DNA of 64,000 nucleotides from Magicicada septendecula. Taxonomy: Eukaryota > Arthropoda > Insecta > Hemiptera > Cicadidae. The stretch lies in the NCBI GenBank assembly GCA_034769895.1, contig CM068367.1, positions 1,313,937,046 to 1,314,001,045 on the forward strand, in the 5' to 3' direction. Shown here in pieces: positions 22,154 to 35,379 of the stretch. The position numbers were made by a program, and so were the translations under genes. Every line of letters starts with the position of its first letter. Within the stretch, counting starts at the first letter, position 1. The notes beneath the pieces were generated by a model. It did not search any database. It had not been told where the DNA came from and was given only the letters and a program-made list of their open reading frames with translations.

Positions 22154-22328
22154 TAAAAGGATTTTAAGAAACGTCGACAGAAGGTAAATAACCTATTTTA
22201 TAGTCTTAATCGTTTCTGGAGGCAAGAAAAATGTTTAAATAGAAAATACCCTTGTTAAAAAAACGTTGCAGGTAAACTACCCCTTTCCCTCAACCGATCT
22301 TCACCAAAAACAATAGGTCTTGAGAACT

Positions 22329-22360
22329 CTACAATTTAGGAATAGATTCCTAAATTGTAG
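22329..22360. repeat. Perfect 32-bp palindrome at the unit 2/unit 3 junction
   Basis: Identical to 17251-17282. The same complex junction at both joins shows that a single rearrangement was later multiplied. Confidence 0.8.
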
Positions 22361-22665
22361 AATTCCTATTCTACTCCCAATAGAATAGATTCTGTTCTAA
22401 ATATATTATCGCATTAAATTGAAGACCACGCGAACGAAGTTGTGGGCAACAGCTATTTATTTTTAAGAAGCCTACTTTAATTAAACTTTATTAATTAAAC
22501 TAACATTTTCATTACGTGCAACGTGAAACTCCGTAGCGAAGCACGGGTATTCTGCTAGTCATGTATAAGAGAAAATATATCGTGCGTGGCAGGCAAGCAT
22601 ATCTGTTATGTACTGTTTACGTTTCCATTTTATTATTATCACTACCGCAATAAAAAGGCAGGGAA

Positions 22666-22823
<158 letters not shown>

Positions 22824-23307
22824 TCGCGTTATTTCTGGCCTCATTCATGTTTATTTTCTTACATTTGCACGGTTTTTAAATGGAAAGTGCCGAACCCATA
22901 CCAACATAACGCATGCAAGCCGAAAAAGTGTCCAGCGTGGATAGCGATTTGCTTCCTGTGGATCGCTGGGCAGTGTAACTGCACGTGTTTACAGAGGAAC
23001 GATTCATAGACAGACTTTTCGTCTTTAGGGAATGAACCCTCTGCAAGATGCTGAGGGTCCATGAGTGACTTCGGAGCGCTCCTTCTTTTCCGCGTGTTTG
23101 TTCTGTGAAACGTACACTGTAGATTCGCAGATTTATTCTAAGCAACGCTCAATAGGAAATGTTGAAAATTTTTGTCCACGGTGAACCCTCATACACACTA
23201 AACCTGCTCTGATGTTTTAATTACGGACATCATAATATTAAAACTTTGGAAACTTGAGCACTACTTAATGGAGCTCAATCATTAACTTATACAAGCCATT
23301 AATTTTA

Positions 23308-23638
23308 TGCATATTTTTTATATATATGTGTACAACGTTATCGGGAACAAAGAAGTAGTTTTTGTTAAAATTCCTTCCCGGGATATTTGGCCGTAGTCCA
23401 ATGTTTTCTACAAAACCAGACGTTTCGGCAATGCCATTGACTTCCATCATCAGTGAAAATCGAGTGCGATAACGTGAGGTGGTATATGTTAGTGACCACA
23501 GTACTGTGGTTAAGGCTGAAGCAGTAAGTAGAAAGAAGTAGTTTCTATGGTAATATTTCATTTCGAAAATGATTTTAAAAATAAATCTTAGAATATGGAA
23601 GTCATGTATGGTTCGCCATACCGATATTTAACAATTAC
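23308..23638 (-). repeat. Hammerhead-bearing repeat, unit 3
   Basis: Copy of 18148-18478 at an offset of 5160 bp, with hammerhead core at about 23413-23460 on the minus strand. Confidence 0.6.
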
Positions 23639-23694
23639 CATTGTTTCAAAAAGTTTAAATAAATTTTCAAGTGCTTTACTCTTGTTAAAACGTA

Positions 23695-25790
23695 AAAGGT
23701 TGCAGGTAAACTACCCCTTCCCCTTAACCGATCTTCACCAAAATCGAAAGTCCTTGAGACCTCTACAATTCAGGGACGTATGCAAAAAATTATTTGATTC
23801 TGTTGGAATTTGCGGCAGTTATCGTTTGCCATAGAAAATACGCTTGATAAATAAACGTTGCAGGTAAACTACCCCTTCCCCTTAACCGATCTTCACCAAA
23901 AACAATAGGTCTTGAGAACTCTACAATTTAGGGCTGTATGCAAATAATCTTTTGATTCTGTTTGAATTTGCGGCTGTTATCGTTTGCCAAAAAAGAAAAA
24001 ATTCCCTTGATAAAAAAAAAACCGGTTCAGGTAAACTACCCCTTGCCCTCAACCGATCTTCACCAAAAACAATAGGTCACGAGTACTCTACAAATCAGGG
24101 CTGTATGCAAAAAAATTATTTGATTCTGTTTGAATTTGCGGCAGTTATCGTTTGCCATAGAAAAAAATACGCTTGATAAAAAATGTTGCTGGTAAACTAC
24201 CCCTTCCCCTCAACCGATCTTCACCAAAACAATAGGTCTTGAGTACTCTACAAATCAGGGCTGTATGCAGAAAATTATTTGATTCTGTTTGAATTTGCGA
24301 GTGTTATCGTTTGCCATAGAAAATACCCTTGTTAAAAAAACGTTGTAGGTAAACTACCCCTTTCCCTTAACCGATCTTCACCAAAAAAAAATAGGTCTTG
24401 AGAACTCTACAACTCAGAGCTGTATGCGAAACATTATTTGATTCTGTTTGAATTTGCGGCTGTTATCGTTTGCCAAAAAAAAAAAGTTTCCCTTGATAAA
24501 AAAAACCGTTGCAGGTAAACTACCCCTTCCCCTCAACCGATCTTCACCAAAAACAATAGGTCTTGAGTACTCTACAAATCAGGGCTGTATGCAAAAAATT
24601 ATTTGATTCTGTTTGAATTTGCGGCAGTTATCGTTTGCCATAGAAAATACGCTTGATAAAAAACGTTGCCGGTAAACTACCCCTTCCCCTCAACCGATCT
24701 TCACCAAAAACAATAGGTCTTGAGTACTCTGCAAATCAGGGCTGTATGCAGAAAATTATTTGATGATTCTGTTTGAATTTGCGGCTGTTATCGTTTGCCA
24801 TAGGAAATACCCTTGTTAAAAAAACGTTGTAGGTAAACTACCCCTTTCCCTTAACCGATCTTCACCAAAAACAAAAGGTCTTGAGAACTCTACAATTTAG
24901 GGCAGTATGCAAAACATTATTTGATTATGTTTGAATTTGCGGCTGTTATCGTTTGCCATATTAAATACCATTGTTAAAACATAAAACGGTACAGGTAAAC
25001 TACCCCTTTCCCTTAACCGATCTTTACCAAAATCAACATATCGTGAGAACTCTACAATTCAGGTCTGTATGCGAAACATTATTTGATTCTGTTTGAATTT
25101 GCGGCTGTTATCGTTTGCCAAACAAACAAAATTACCCTTGATAAAAAAAAACCGTTGCAGGTAAACTACCCCTTTCCCTCAACCGATCTTCACCAAAAAC
25201 AATAGGTCGCGAGTACTCTACAAATCAGGGCTGTATGCTAAAAATTATTTGATTCTGTTTGAATTTGCGGCTGTTATCGTTTGCCATAGAAAAAAATCTA
25301 TAGACCCACAGACAGACAGACAGACAGATAGACACACAGACACTTTTCGGAAAACGACTTTTTTTCATGTTTTGAGTGTAGTAGAATCAGAATCTGCAAT
25401 AATCTTGAACACGATTTTTTTTGCCATCACCATACTTCCATTCCTTAAGGAATATGGAAGTAAAAACCGTTGCCGGTAAACTACCCCTTTCCCTCAACCG
25501 ATCTTCACCAAAAACAATAGGTCGTGAGTACTCTACAAATCAGGGCTGTATGCAAAAAATTATTTGGTTCTGTTTGAATTTGCGGCAGTTATCGTTTGCC
25601 ATAGAAAAAAAATCTACACACAGATAGACACACAGACACACAGACACACACACAGACACTTTTCGGAAAACGACTTTTTTTCATGTTTTGAGTGTAGTAC
25701 AATCAGAATCTGCAATAATCTCGAACACGATTTTTTTGCCATCACCATACTTCCTTCCATTCCTTAAGGAATATGGAAGTAAAACGATTG
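23695..25790 (+). repeat. Satellite array, ~160-168 bp monomers
   Basis: About a dozen monomers, each with TTGCAGGTAAACTACCCCTT, AACCGATCTTCACCAAAA, TCTACAAATCAGGGCTGTAT, TTATTTGATTCTGTTTGAAT, GCGGCTGTTATCGTTTGCCA and an A-rich joint. The last two monomers carry an extra ~170 bp (CAGACA-rich tract, CACTTTTCGGAAAACGAC, a segment ending at CCTTAAGGAATATGGAAGTA), seen also in inverse orientation at 10520-10690. The same monomers host the PLE insertions and fill the 10465-11430 element. Open frames here are incidental. Confidence 0.9.
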
Positions 25791-25827
25791 TAACCACGGA
25801 AACGGGGCTTTATTCTGAACTTAAACC

Positions 25828-25849
25828 TTAACTGAAATCGGTGAAATCG
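25828..25849 (-). repeat. Right boundary motif of the composite block
   Basis: Inverse partner of 9097-9118 (CGATTTCACCG core on the minus strand). hAT-B sequence appears to resume just after it. Confidence 0.4.
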
Positions 25850-26143
25850 ACCGTAAACATAATTTATTTATTGGATATTCAAGAAGATTAATTAGATTAT
25901 TGTGTATAAAATACGTTTAATAATCGCACACTTTTATGCATTTTTGCAAGAACTTGATTTTACGATGTAATAGCAAATTTTTCAATTTCAATATTTAAGT
26001 AGTTACCTCACTGCAATTCATGTAATAATGCCCAACCCTACGTTACTCATTATCATTTCGTGAAAAGTTAAAAATTCAATTAGTATTCATATTTTCTTTC
26101 TTTCTTCCTTTGTTTATTTGTTTATGTATTTTATAGATGTCAG

Positions 26144-28675
26144 ATGGAAGAAAGCGGCTTTCTGGATGGCAATATCAAAAAAAAAGAGAACAAAAAAAAA
26201 GAAACTATCAAAAAAGTAATAACTCCAATTACACAGTTTTTTGAATCAACTCCAAGTTGTTCGTCCAAAGATTACCGGGCTACATCTCCATCTGAAGAAT
26301 CTAACGAAACAGAAGCGGGAACCACAGTGAGTACTCCACCATCGGCAACACAAAACACTTCAATTTCAGAAGAGTCAGAAAATGTTGTAAATGAAGAAAT
26401 TGAAAAAATAAATGTCCTAGATATTTTCAAAGATCCCGGAAAATGACCACGCGTTTTGGATGACAAAACTAAGGTCACACTGACACAAAATAAACCACCT
26501 CAAATAAAACAATTTGTATTTCCAAAAGACAAGTCAAACAGGAGCTTTTCTGAAAAATATTATCAAAAAATTATGTCTAATGGTGAAGTAGTTTCACGAA
26601 GTTGGCTTTTATACTCCATATCAGAAGACGCCGTTTTTTGTTTCAATTGTAAACTTTTTTCAAATAATACTGACACTCCTCTTGTACAAGGTGGTTTCAA
26701 ATCTTGGCAACATTTGTCTGAACATCTTCGCCGCCACGAAAAAAGTTTGTCTCATATAATGCATACAAAACAATTACTGAGCTTGAACAAAAATTTGTCA
26801 CAAAATAATTCTGTTGATGCTCATCATCAAACCTTAATAGAAATGGAAAAGATTAGATGGCAAGCTGTTTTACAGAGAATCATATTTTGTATTAAATATT
26901 TAGCGAAACAGAATTTAGGTTTCAGGGGCAGCAGCTGCAAATTATTTGAAGATAACAACGGAAATTTTTTGCAGCTTATACAAATGATAGCCAAATTTGA
27001 CACCACCTTAGCCGATCATCTTCAAAGGGTTCAAAATGACACAACACGTATGCCACATTATTTAGGGATTAGAATCCAGAACGAGATTTTAAATTTATTG
27101 GGTGACGAAATTAAAATCGTAATTTTAAAAATGTTTAATGAAGTGAAATATTATTCTTTAATATTAGACTGCACTCCTGATGCTAGTCATCAAGAGCAAT
27201 TGACAGTTATTTTGAGATTTGTTATTTACAATGCTGAGATTGGGGAAGTTGAAATAAGAGAACACTTTTTAGGGTTTTGTGAAGTTAACAATACAACTGG
27301 GGCAGGATTAACCAAATATATTTTAGAATTTTTAGAAAAAAATAAAATCGATATTCTTAATATGCGCGGCCAGGGTTACGACAATGGTGCCAATATGAAG
27401 GCAAGCATAATGGTTTGCAAAAACAAATTTTAAATATCAATCCGCGGGCCTTTTTCGTACCTTGTGCTGCGCATACTCTGAATTTAGTGGTTAATGATGC
27501 GGCAAAAATATCTTATGAAACCATAGATTTTTTTGGAATCATTCAAGAACTGTATAATTTTTTTTCCTCTAGTACAAAACGTTGGGCTGTATTATTAAAC
27601 AATTTTCCAAATTTTACACTCAAGCCACTATCTGACACTCGCTGGGAAAGTAGAACGGATGCACTCAAACCTCTTGCGAAGGATTTACCAAAAATTATCA
27701 ATGCTCTTAGTACTATTCTGGAGGACAAAGATGATGTTTTTGATCTCTACACCAAGCATCAAGCGCAGGTTTTGTTGAACAAAATTCGTTCATATAAATT
27801 TATATGTTCGTTGATCCTTTGGCATGATATTCTGTTTAATGTAAATATCGTTAGTAAATTACTCCAAGGTACTGACATTAACATTTTACAGTCAATTGAG
27901 TACTTGTCGAAATTGAACGAAACCTTGAAAAATTTTAGAACTGATGATGAATATTTTAAAAGTGTACTCGAAAAGGCAACCGAAATTGCTAAAGCAATTG
28001 ATATAGAAGCAAATTTTCCAGAAAATGTTTGTGTTAGATCTTGCAAAAGACCACGAATGTTCGACTACGAATCTGCAGACGAAACTACTATGGATCTTAA
28101 AAGTAAATTTAAAATAAATTTCTTCTATGCAGTTCTAGATACTACGTTATCTGCCGTACAAGAACGTTTTGAGCTTATACAAGCATATAAAGATAAATTT
28201 ATTTTTTTACATAATTTTAGAGAAATTAAAAATGTATCTAGGTTAGAACTGATGAAAAGCTGTGCTGACTTGGAATTGTCATTATCCGATTTGTCTAACA
28301 CAGATTGCCCCAAAGACATTAATGCAACAGATCTAGTAGACGAGATCCAAAACATACAACATTTCATAGAAACTGAGAATTCCCCCAAAGAAATTTTAAG
28401 CTATATATATAAAAATGGTCTAATATCTGAGTTTCCCAATTTATCCATTGCACTACGGATTTTATTAACCCTACCTGTTTCTGTGGCAAGTGGAGAGCGA
28501 TCATTTTCCAAATTAAAATTAATAAAAAAATTACCTACGGACCTCAACCTCGCAAGATCGCCTAAATTCTCTTGCTTTAATTTCAATTAAAAATAAAATT
28601 TGCGAAAATTTAAGTCTAGAACAGCTAATTAAACAATTTGCTGAAATTAAAGCAAGAAAAGCAAATTTTTATTAG
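26144..28675 (+). pseudogene. hAT-B transposase (DUF4371/TTF-finger type), disrupted
   Basis: Transposase of the hAT superfamily in the group with an N-terminal TTF-type zinc finger and DUF4371 domain (relatives of the ZMYM-like genes of animals). Three pieces join across defects: 26144-26443, an in-frame TGA at 26444-26446 where the family usually has a tryptophan (DPGKxPRVLDD), 26447 to about 27400, a frameshift, about 27400-28530, a second frameshift, and a tail ending at TAG 28673-28675. Visible: basic leader; zinc finger with FCFNCKLF and HLSEHLRRHEKSLSH (26630-26760); catalytic-core segments LILDCTPD (27160) and GYDNGANM (27375); CAAHTLNLVV (27463); and the hAT dimerisation end SGERSFSKLKLIK (about 28489-28527). 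Nearly full length (about 840 codons) but not translatable as one protein. Confidence 0.9.
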
Positions 28676-28986
28676 TCAGCAATTTAGGTTTTCCATACGA
28701 ACATTACATGTAATGTGCAATTAATATACTCTTATATATTTTTTAATTAATTATGTAAGTAATTTTTAATTTAATTAATTTTTAATTTTTTAAATGTACA
28801 TATTATTTGTGTACTTTTTGTGTAGCTAAAATTTATATTAGAATTTAGAATTTTGAAATATAAAATATTGAGAAAAACATTGATAATTTTCATGATTTTC
28901 GTTGACCCTCTCCCCCTTCTATAAAAGCGGCAAATTACACTTTGCACTCCAGCAGCAAACATACTCAGGACGGCCCTGACTAGGGG

Positions 28987-30152
28987 TATCACCGTTACAC
29001 AAGGAACAACGCGTTTTACAAATACTAAGCGTACAGAGGAACAGTAGTATTTTAGGAACACCTAGTATTTTAGAAACAAGTAGTATTTTTATATCAAGCG
29101 TATTTCGAGTAGAAAGTAGTACGAAGCCACTTTTTCGTCCTGAATACTTCATTCTGCGCAAAGAGACGAAGCTCTTTTTAATAAAGGAAATAATTCGTCC
29201 TGCTGTTACATTTATTCTCGTGTGATATGCAGATATATAATACAGATTATATGCTAATAAATTATATATTATACTAGTCACCAACTTGTAACTAAAATCG
29301 GTTGGTAAAACTTTCTTTTTACTCAAAAAAACGTTGTGTTCCGAGTCGTTAGTGAAATAGTTGTATTTAATTATATTGAGAGTTATAACCTATAGAGTGG
29401 CTGATGTTGATAAGCTATATTATACTTTTTATTAATATGATTTTAACTTCACTACACATCTCACGTAAATGATGAGATTGTTGTAATGGACATTTATGCA
29501 CTTTATCTAATCCTGTTCCTTAAATATCTGTAATGCATTTAATTTACTTTTGTTGTTGCTTATTATTTATAAGTTTTTATTTATGTATTTATATTTATTT
29601 TATTACAATTTGTTTTTTATTTTTATTTGTAAAATTTTGTTTATTCTCATTCACTCTTGTGGCTTACTGTTATGTTTTTTATTATACGTTTCTGATGTTT
29701 TTCACATTATTTTTTGTGGTATTACGTGTAGGCCTACTCTAAATTATTTAATTGCCCCGAGTTTCGCAACTGATTTGTCTAACCAATGTTAGTTTGTTTA
29801 CTACTAGTGAAAACTTAAATTGGTATTCCCAAAGGGAGATAGGCCTATAAATTCTCTTGTTTCTTATTTTCATTTAAACAGTAATAGTTTAATAAAGTCA
29901 CAGTGTAAAGTAACACTGTTAATACTTTTAGTTTCAATTTATTTCTTATAACAAATTATATAGTATAGGTTATATAATATCTTCAAATAAATACACAGCA
30001 AGTAGGTTTATTAATATATTAATAGGTTTATCTAGGCGAAAATAAACCTACTTGCAGTGTATTTATTTGAAGACATTACATAGGAGACCTGCAGGAAACT
30101 CAAAACGAGTTACTTACAAAGGATAATAATAGGTTATGTATAATATATATAT
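28987..30152 (+). repeat. hAT-A right arm, part 1
   Basis: Non-coding sequence matching, in order, the inverse of the 932-bp copy at 36756-37687: ACGAAGCCACTTTTT, ACATTTATTCTCGTGTG, ATACTAGTCACCAACTTG, AGAGTGGCTGA, then AATAAAGTCACAGT and AACACTGTTAATACTTTTAG. It is longer than that copy, which has lost some internal sequence. Confidence 0.7.
29980..30073. repeat. 94-bp foldback hairpin inside the hAT-A arm
   Basis: 33-bp arms beginning TCTTCAAATAAATACAC with one mismatch around a ~28-base loop. No counterpart is present at the equivalent place of the 36756-37687 copy, so it may be a separate tiny insertion. Confidence 0.75.
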
Positions 30153-32165
30153 TGTAACGGTACATAACCCGGTCCCAATAAAGTAACTAATGAGAATAAA
30201 AGTCAGAAATGGGTAGAACTAAAGCTCGCTCAAAATTTAATTATATCACTCCACATAATAAACAATTCGAGTGGTATATAGTGCGAAGTGAGTGATAGTG
30301 TACCCATTGAGGTGAAAAACCAAAGTGAAACTAATGTATTACTAAACTGTGCTGTATGTTTTGGATAGGATAAAACTATGGAAGTAGTATGTAATAATAC
30401 TAATCGATTTTTGTGATTTTATTTATTTATTGTAATTTATATTGTATGAACCACAATTTGTTATACCCCAGTTAATATTATATTGTTTCAAATAATTATG
30501 TTAGATTGTAAGAAAACCCAGGGTTTAATTTTAAAGGACATAAAAATTTTAACTACCAAAGATAATATAAAATTAAAATAATCCTATGAAGGAAGTGACA
30601 ACAGGAAGTAGTACCGGGTATGAACACTATTCGAGATTAAATAAATAATATATAAATTTATTTAATGATAATAAAATGATAAAATATTTATATATAAGGT
30701 CATAAAAAAATTAACCAAAACATATTATGTGAATTAAATTAGTAAATAAACCGGAATGGAAGGGAATTATTTTTCCATAAATAAAAATATAAATTTATAA
30801 TAATCACAAACTGCCTACATAATAAAAATACTATGTGTTACTAAGAGTGATGGAAAATAACAAGTATTGTTAATAAGATATAAAATTTTGAACTGAACCA
30901 GAGAGTTGAAGAATCGATGCGACAAAAATTATAAAAAAATAACCTTTTTTGGACGTTGGAGGAGGCGAAATTCACGCAAGAGTAATAAACAAAGTGAATA
31001 CTAACCAATTATACCTGAGGAATCCAAATTAAAAGGTGTTATACATTAAAAACCAGTGGATGAAACCATTCTGAGGATCCAATATAATTCGGCCTACGTC
31101 TAATAGACAATCAGAAAAATACTCAAAAAATGAAAAGGAAATAATAACGCAAGACGTACCTCATCACAGAATAAAACTTCAATCCAGTAAGGACAACACG
31201 GAGCGAGGTAATATAAACATTTTTCGTAATAAATACAGAAGAAAACTCGTTTTTTAATAGTGAAATAGAACGAAAAAATATTCATTTTTACATATGTTGC
31301 TTTCAAAAGTAAACAAATACATGCTGCTCTCTTACGGCAATTCCGGAAACTATGTAACATTTGAAAAATAAACCAAAATTATTTATTAATTTTTTTATAT
31401 TTGTAAAGCGTAGCAATTAGCCATTTCTGACACTCTCATAACATAAAGAATTCACCCTGAACCCTGGGGAATTAATAAGAATTATGTAATAACTGATGTA
31501 TTTTATTATAGCGTAATATTGGTTAAATAACAACATATATGTTTTGTTCTTTAGACAGATCTATGTTTACTCGGTAAAGTCGAGAAGATGTTTTCTTTTT
31601 AAAAAGATTAATTGTGATACCTATACTTGGGTGGCTGGAGACAAAAGTCAATAATCAATAAAGCAATATTATTGAAAATTAATATTGAATTATAACGTGT
31701 TATAATTTATTGTAGTGGGTAGTTAATGAAAATTTCAGCACAACATACAGAAAAAATCGTCACAACAGAGGGGCAAATTTGATACTTACTCTCTCTTCTG
31801 CATAAGGCTGAACAAATTACCTCCTTGACCCCAAATCACACACTCTCGATTTCTTTTAGATTGAGTAAAACAAGATAAACGAAATCCTTTATTTATACCG
31901 TTTAAAACGTCAGTTAGTATAATTCAAAAGTGACGCATACTGCGTGAGGCATATAATAACACTTTCGCAAGTGCACACCTCACATTAAGCGGTACGTTAC
32001 AGATTTGGCGTACAACTGTGGGGCAGAATTAACGAAGCTGGTAATTGCAATACACTCGTAAGTGGTGAACGCCTCGTGATAAAGTAGTACGTTACAGAAT
32101 TGACGCGTACAACGTGGTGCAGGATTTAACTCTACTACACCTCACATAAAAGCAGTACGTTACAA
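30153..32165. mobile_element. ~2.0 kb insertion with TGTAAC...GTTACA ends (possible solo LTR)
   Basis: Interrupts hAT-A where the 932-bp relative is continuous. It begins TGTAACGGTACATAACCCGG and ends GCAGTACGTTACA, flanked on both sides by ATATAT. TG...CA ends with a short duplication fit a solo LTR, and CGGTACGTTACA-like words recur near the end (31990, 32090, 32150). Coding sequence is absent and the TA-rich flank makes the duplication unconvincing on its own, so a DNA transposon is an alternative. Confidence 0.45.
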
Positions 32166-32262
32166 TATATATAGTATATAATAACTTGTATTTGTACCTG
32201 TTATTTTTTTGGAACGGTATTTTCATACCTAGTATTTTAAAATAACAGTTTAGCCCACCTCT
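32166..32262 (+). repeat. hAT-A right end
   Basis: Closes hAT-A; the minus strand reads AGAGGTGGGCTAAACTG, matching the start of 36756-37687. Confidence 0.7.
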
Positions 32263-35200
32263 CAGCTATGCTTTCTAATATAAAAACTGTATTGACTGGC
32301 GACTACTGACATCTAGCGAATGATTCGTGATCTAGCATTGGTTCATGCTTTGGGTATTAGTTGTACAAGGGACATCATGCAGCCAAGGAAAATTAATTTC
32401 ACACCACTATAATACACAGAATACAGTTTGGGTCTTGTGAGACCCAACATGCAATGAGGGGTAGAAAATAAGAGAGTAGTATTTGAAAGAGGAACTGTGA
32501 AATTTGGGATTTTTCTATCTCACAATTTTAGTTATCTCCTGTCGTACAGTTGGGATGTCTTCCATCCGCTGAAACTCGGTAATACAGGTATATTTTATAT
32601 GAAATTTGCAAATAGCGAAATACCTAAAAAAAATTAACGTTTCTGGATCGTGGTAAACACAAACTGATAAATAAACAACTTATTTTGTGTATTATTTTTA
32701 TTATATTTATTATTATTATTTTTATTTGTATTATAGACAATGGATTATTTTGTGTACTTGATATTATATAGCTTTTACTATTTTTAATTATATGAATATG
32801 AAATAAAAATATTATTAGTTGCTGTTAAGTATGAACAAAAATGAAACAAAATTTTAATTATTTTTTCTACTAAAATTACATTTATATTAATAGATGTTTT
32901 AGTGTACAAGAATTTAAAATTAATTATTTTGTAAAATAATATAATTAATTTTGTTTCCTATGTTCCACGCTATGCTTACAAATGTTTCCGCTAGATAGTG
33001 TCGGGTGCACAATTCTTTTGTTTTTCTAGTACGAGATGTTTTTTCTTTGAGATATTAAGTTGGTAGATAATTGATTCCATATATTAAGCTATTGGAAATT
33101 GTAGGCCTACTATTTGGTAAATTTACTAAAGGTTAGTTAGTAATTTATTTAAAAACAGTAAATATATAAAACCATTTTATAACGGTCAATGGCATTATAA
33201 GATAGACTAATATTGTTTTAAGGAGATGTGTTTAAATATGAAAGATTCCAATAGTAACAAAAATAGTAACATGTGTTTTTTTCCTTATTTTAATTAAACC
33301 GAATTTTAGGTTTAAAAAAATAATAATTTGTAATTTTTGTCGTTACCTAATAATAAATAATTAGGAATAATAATTACAAAGTAACATTGGCTTTTTATAA
33401 CACAGGATTTATTCCATTTAATTGTAGTCTATATTCTGTCTTATCCTGCTTCTCAAATCTTAATTCTTATTCTGTTTCTTAATGTGACACGAGAGCAGCA
33501 GGTCTGTTTACACGCCTCTACATCATTTGAGGTTAAGACTCCAAAAATTAAGCTTGTTCCAGTTAAAATTCTGATGCGCCCAGTGGCGTGGCGTGGGTAC
33601 ATAACACCTGTTGCCGGTTGTGATAGGCCTAAAACTTAACCTAAAAATTAATTCCAATTTTTTCTTGAACCAAGTGTTCTTTTTAGAAGATGTTCTATTA
33701 TTTCCTGCGAGAAGATGAGGGTCCCGGTTCAACGGGATCTGACTCTCATTACACTTACACTGAATAAATCAGAACACAAATAATAGAATTAAAATAATAA
33801 AGACAAACAGAGAAACACATGACTAAACGAACAAAACACAAATAGGTACGTATAATCCGCTCCACGTCAGTTTCGAAAACGAACATAGCTGCTAACTGAG
33901 CGTTTTGCCGGTTTATACAGCGGCAACACATTGGGTGGATGAATATGCCCCCCTCCACAGTTGTACAGTAGTGACAACTACTACGAGGTCAATGACCGTA
34001 CGCAGTATAACGTTGCCGATGTCTGAGCCGGCAACACAAGACGGTCCAAGTGCCCAGCAGTTCGAAAGCAGTGCTACGCTGTTCTTCAAGTTTCCCTACT
34101 AATATTGTTCGGATTTCAAATTATTCAATAACTAAACTATTTATTGTGTGATGTAACTAATATTATTTTCTTTTATTTCCAATACTGTTGCCACCGGCAA
34201 CAGCGGTTCATGGATGCGTCGTATGTTATTGTAGGAAGCGTGTTCTGATCAAGTATCTTTCTCTTTAAACTTAGGCATGTGCTTTTGAACACATCTGCCA
34301 GCGCCCAACGTATTTCGATTTTTTACAGGTCAGGTTATTCGTTCCGATTGTGATTACATAATCTGGTTAAATGGTAGGTTTTCGACTAATACTGTATTTT
34401 GCGGCCTCGGATAGCCGATGTTCACGTGAGTTTATGTTTGGTTTTCGTAAAATTTGTATTCTAATTTTCCCAACTGGAATTGATAACAGAGGCGAGAGAG
34501 AGAGAGAGAGAGAGAGGGGGGGGAGGGTACAGTATTTCGCCTATTCTGTTTAACGTATATTTGGGCACTATGATCAGACAGTGGAAAATTGAGGATAACT
34601 CGAGAATTTGTTTACTTGTACAAACAGCTGTACAAATAGGCCTACTTTAATGTGCGCTGATGATCTCTTCATACTTCGTGGAAGCGAGTACGTCTTCCAA
34701 CGATTCAGACAGAAGATGCACGGGCGTCTTGTGCCCTGATTTGTGTACGTTGTCCGGGCCGGAGCCCGACGAACACCAGGTTCAAACGGCGCAGCACGAT
34801 CGTTTGCTCGGCACAAAGACTTGGAGCACGGGCCTCCTACACACGATTGGCGTGTATGAGGAGGATTCGGAAATTTTGCTTCAGCCTACCCCACCCAGAG
34901 ACGCGTCTCTGTGGCTCCCTAAGGCGTCGCCCGCGGGTTCTTATGGTCGATAGGCTCGACTGCTCGTAGGCGAGTCGGCCGTAACGATGGGTTGCCATGC
35001 CAGAGCGCATGGCTCTTGCACACCCCGCGGTCAGCTGATGCGGCAAAGTAGGCGCTAACTGTATGGAGTAAAACTGTCTGTCCACCTTTTCTGGCAGACG
35101 CTGGTTTGCAAACCCAACGTCGCGTGCAACAATCTATTCGTCTCTTGAACTAATTGTGTAGGATACATATTTTAAAATATGTCATAAGAAGAATGAAGTT

Positions 35201-35379
35201 GTAGCGTTTAGAGGAAAATTCGTTATGAATATGATGATGATAGAAATAAAAAATTAAATATAGATATCACAGGATGTAAGGAACCATTGAATTTTTTCCG
35301 ATTTAATTACGGCTGGCGCCGCGTCTCGCATCCTAGCTTCCACTGGCAACGGTCTAGACAGTCCTGTTCTGTAAGTCCT
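32263..35379. other. Unassigned sequence
   Basis: No coding region recognised. Contains a (GA)n tract at 34494-34516 with a following G-run, and a CAGTGGCGTGGCGTGGGT motif at about 33580 like the start of some hAT elements, without a matching end. 34660-35090 is more GC-rich than its surroundings but shows no recognisable protein. Confidence 0.4.

Larger units (their letters stand above)
18841..22238 (-). mobile_element. Penelope-like element, copy 2, complete
   Basis: Offset 5078 bp from copy 1 with the same flanking ATAGAAAATAC duplication (18830-18840 and 22239-22249), inverted arms (18839-19679 and 21363-22204) and tail. Sharing the flank and target duplication shows it arose by duplication of the whole unit, not by a second insertion. 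I noticed no base difference from copy 1. Confidence 0.88.
17298..22375. repeat. Tandem unit 2 (5078 bp)
   Basis: Same order as unit 1, with a shorter CA tract (73 bp). It starts inside the Helitron 3' end, so the 5' part of the Helitron is absent here. It shares the five unit-distinguishing bases with unit 3 rather than unit 1. Confidence 0.9.

Noticed and set aside
33580..33600. CAGTGGCGTGGCGTGGGT as a hAT left end
   Set aside because: No matching inverted end or 8-bp duplication was found within several kb.
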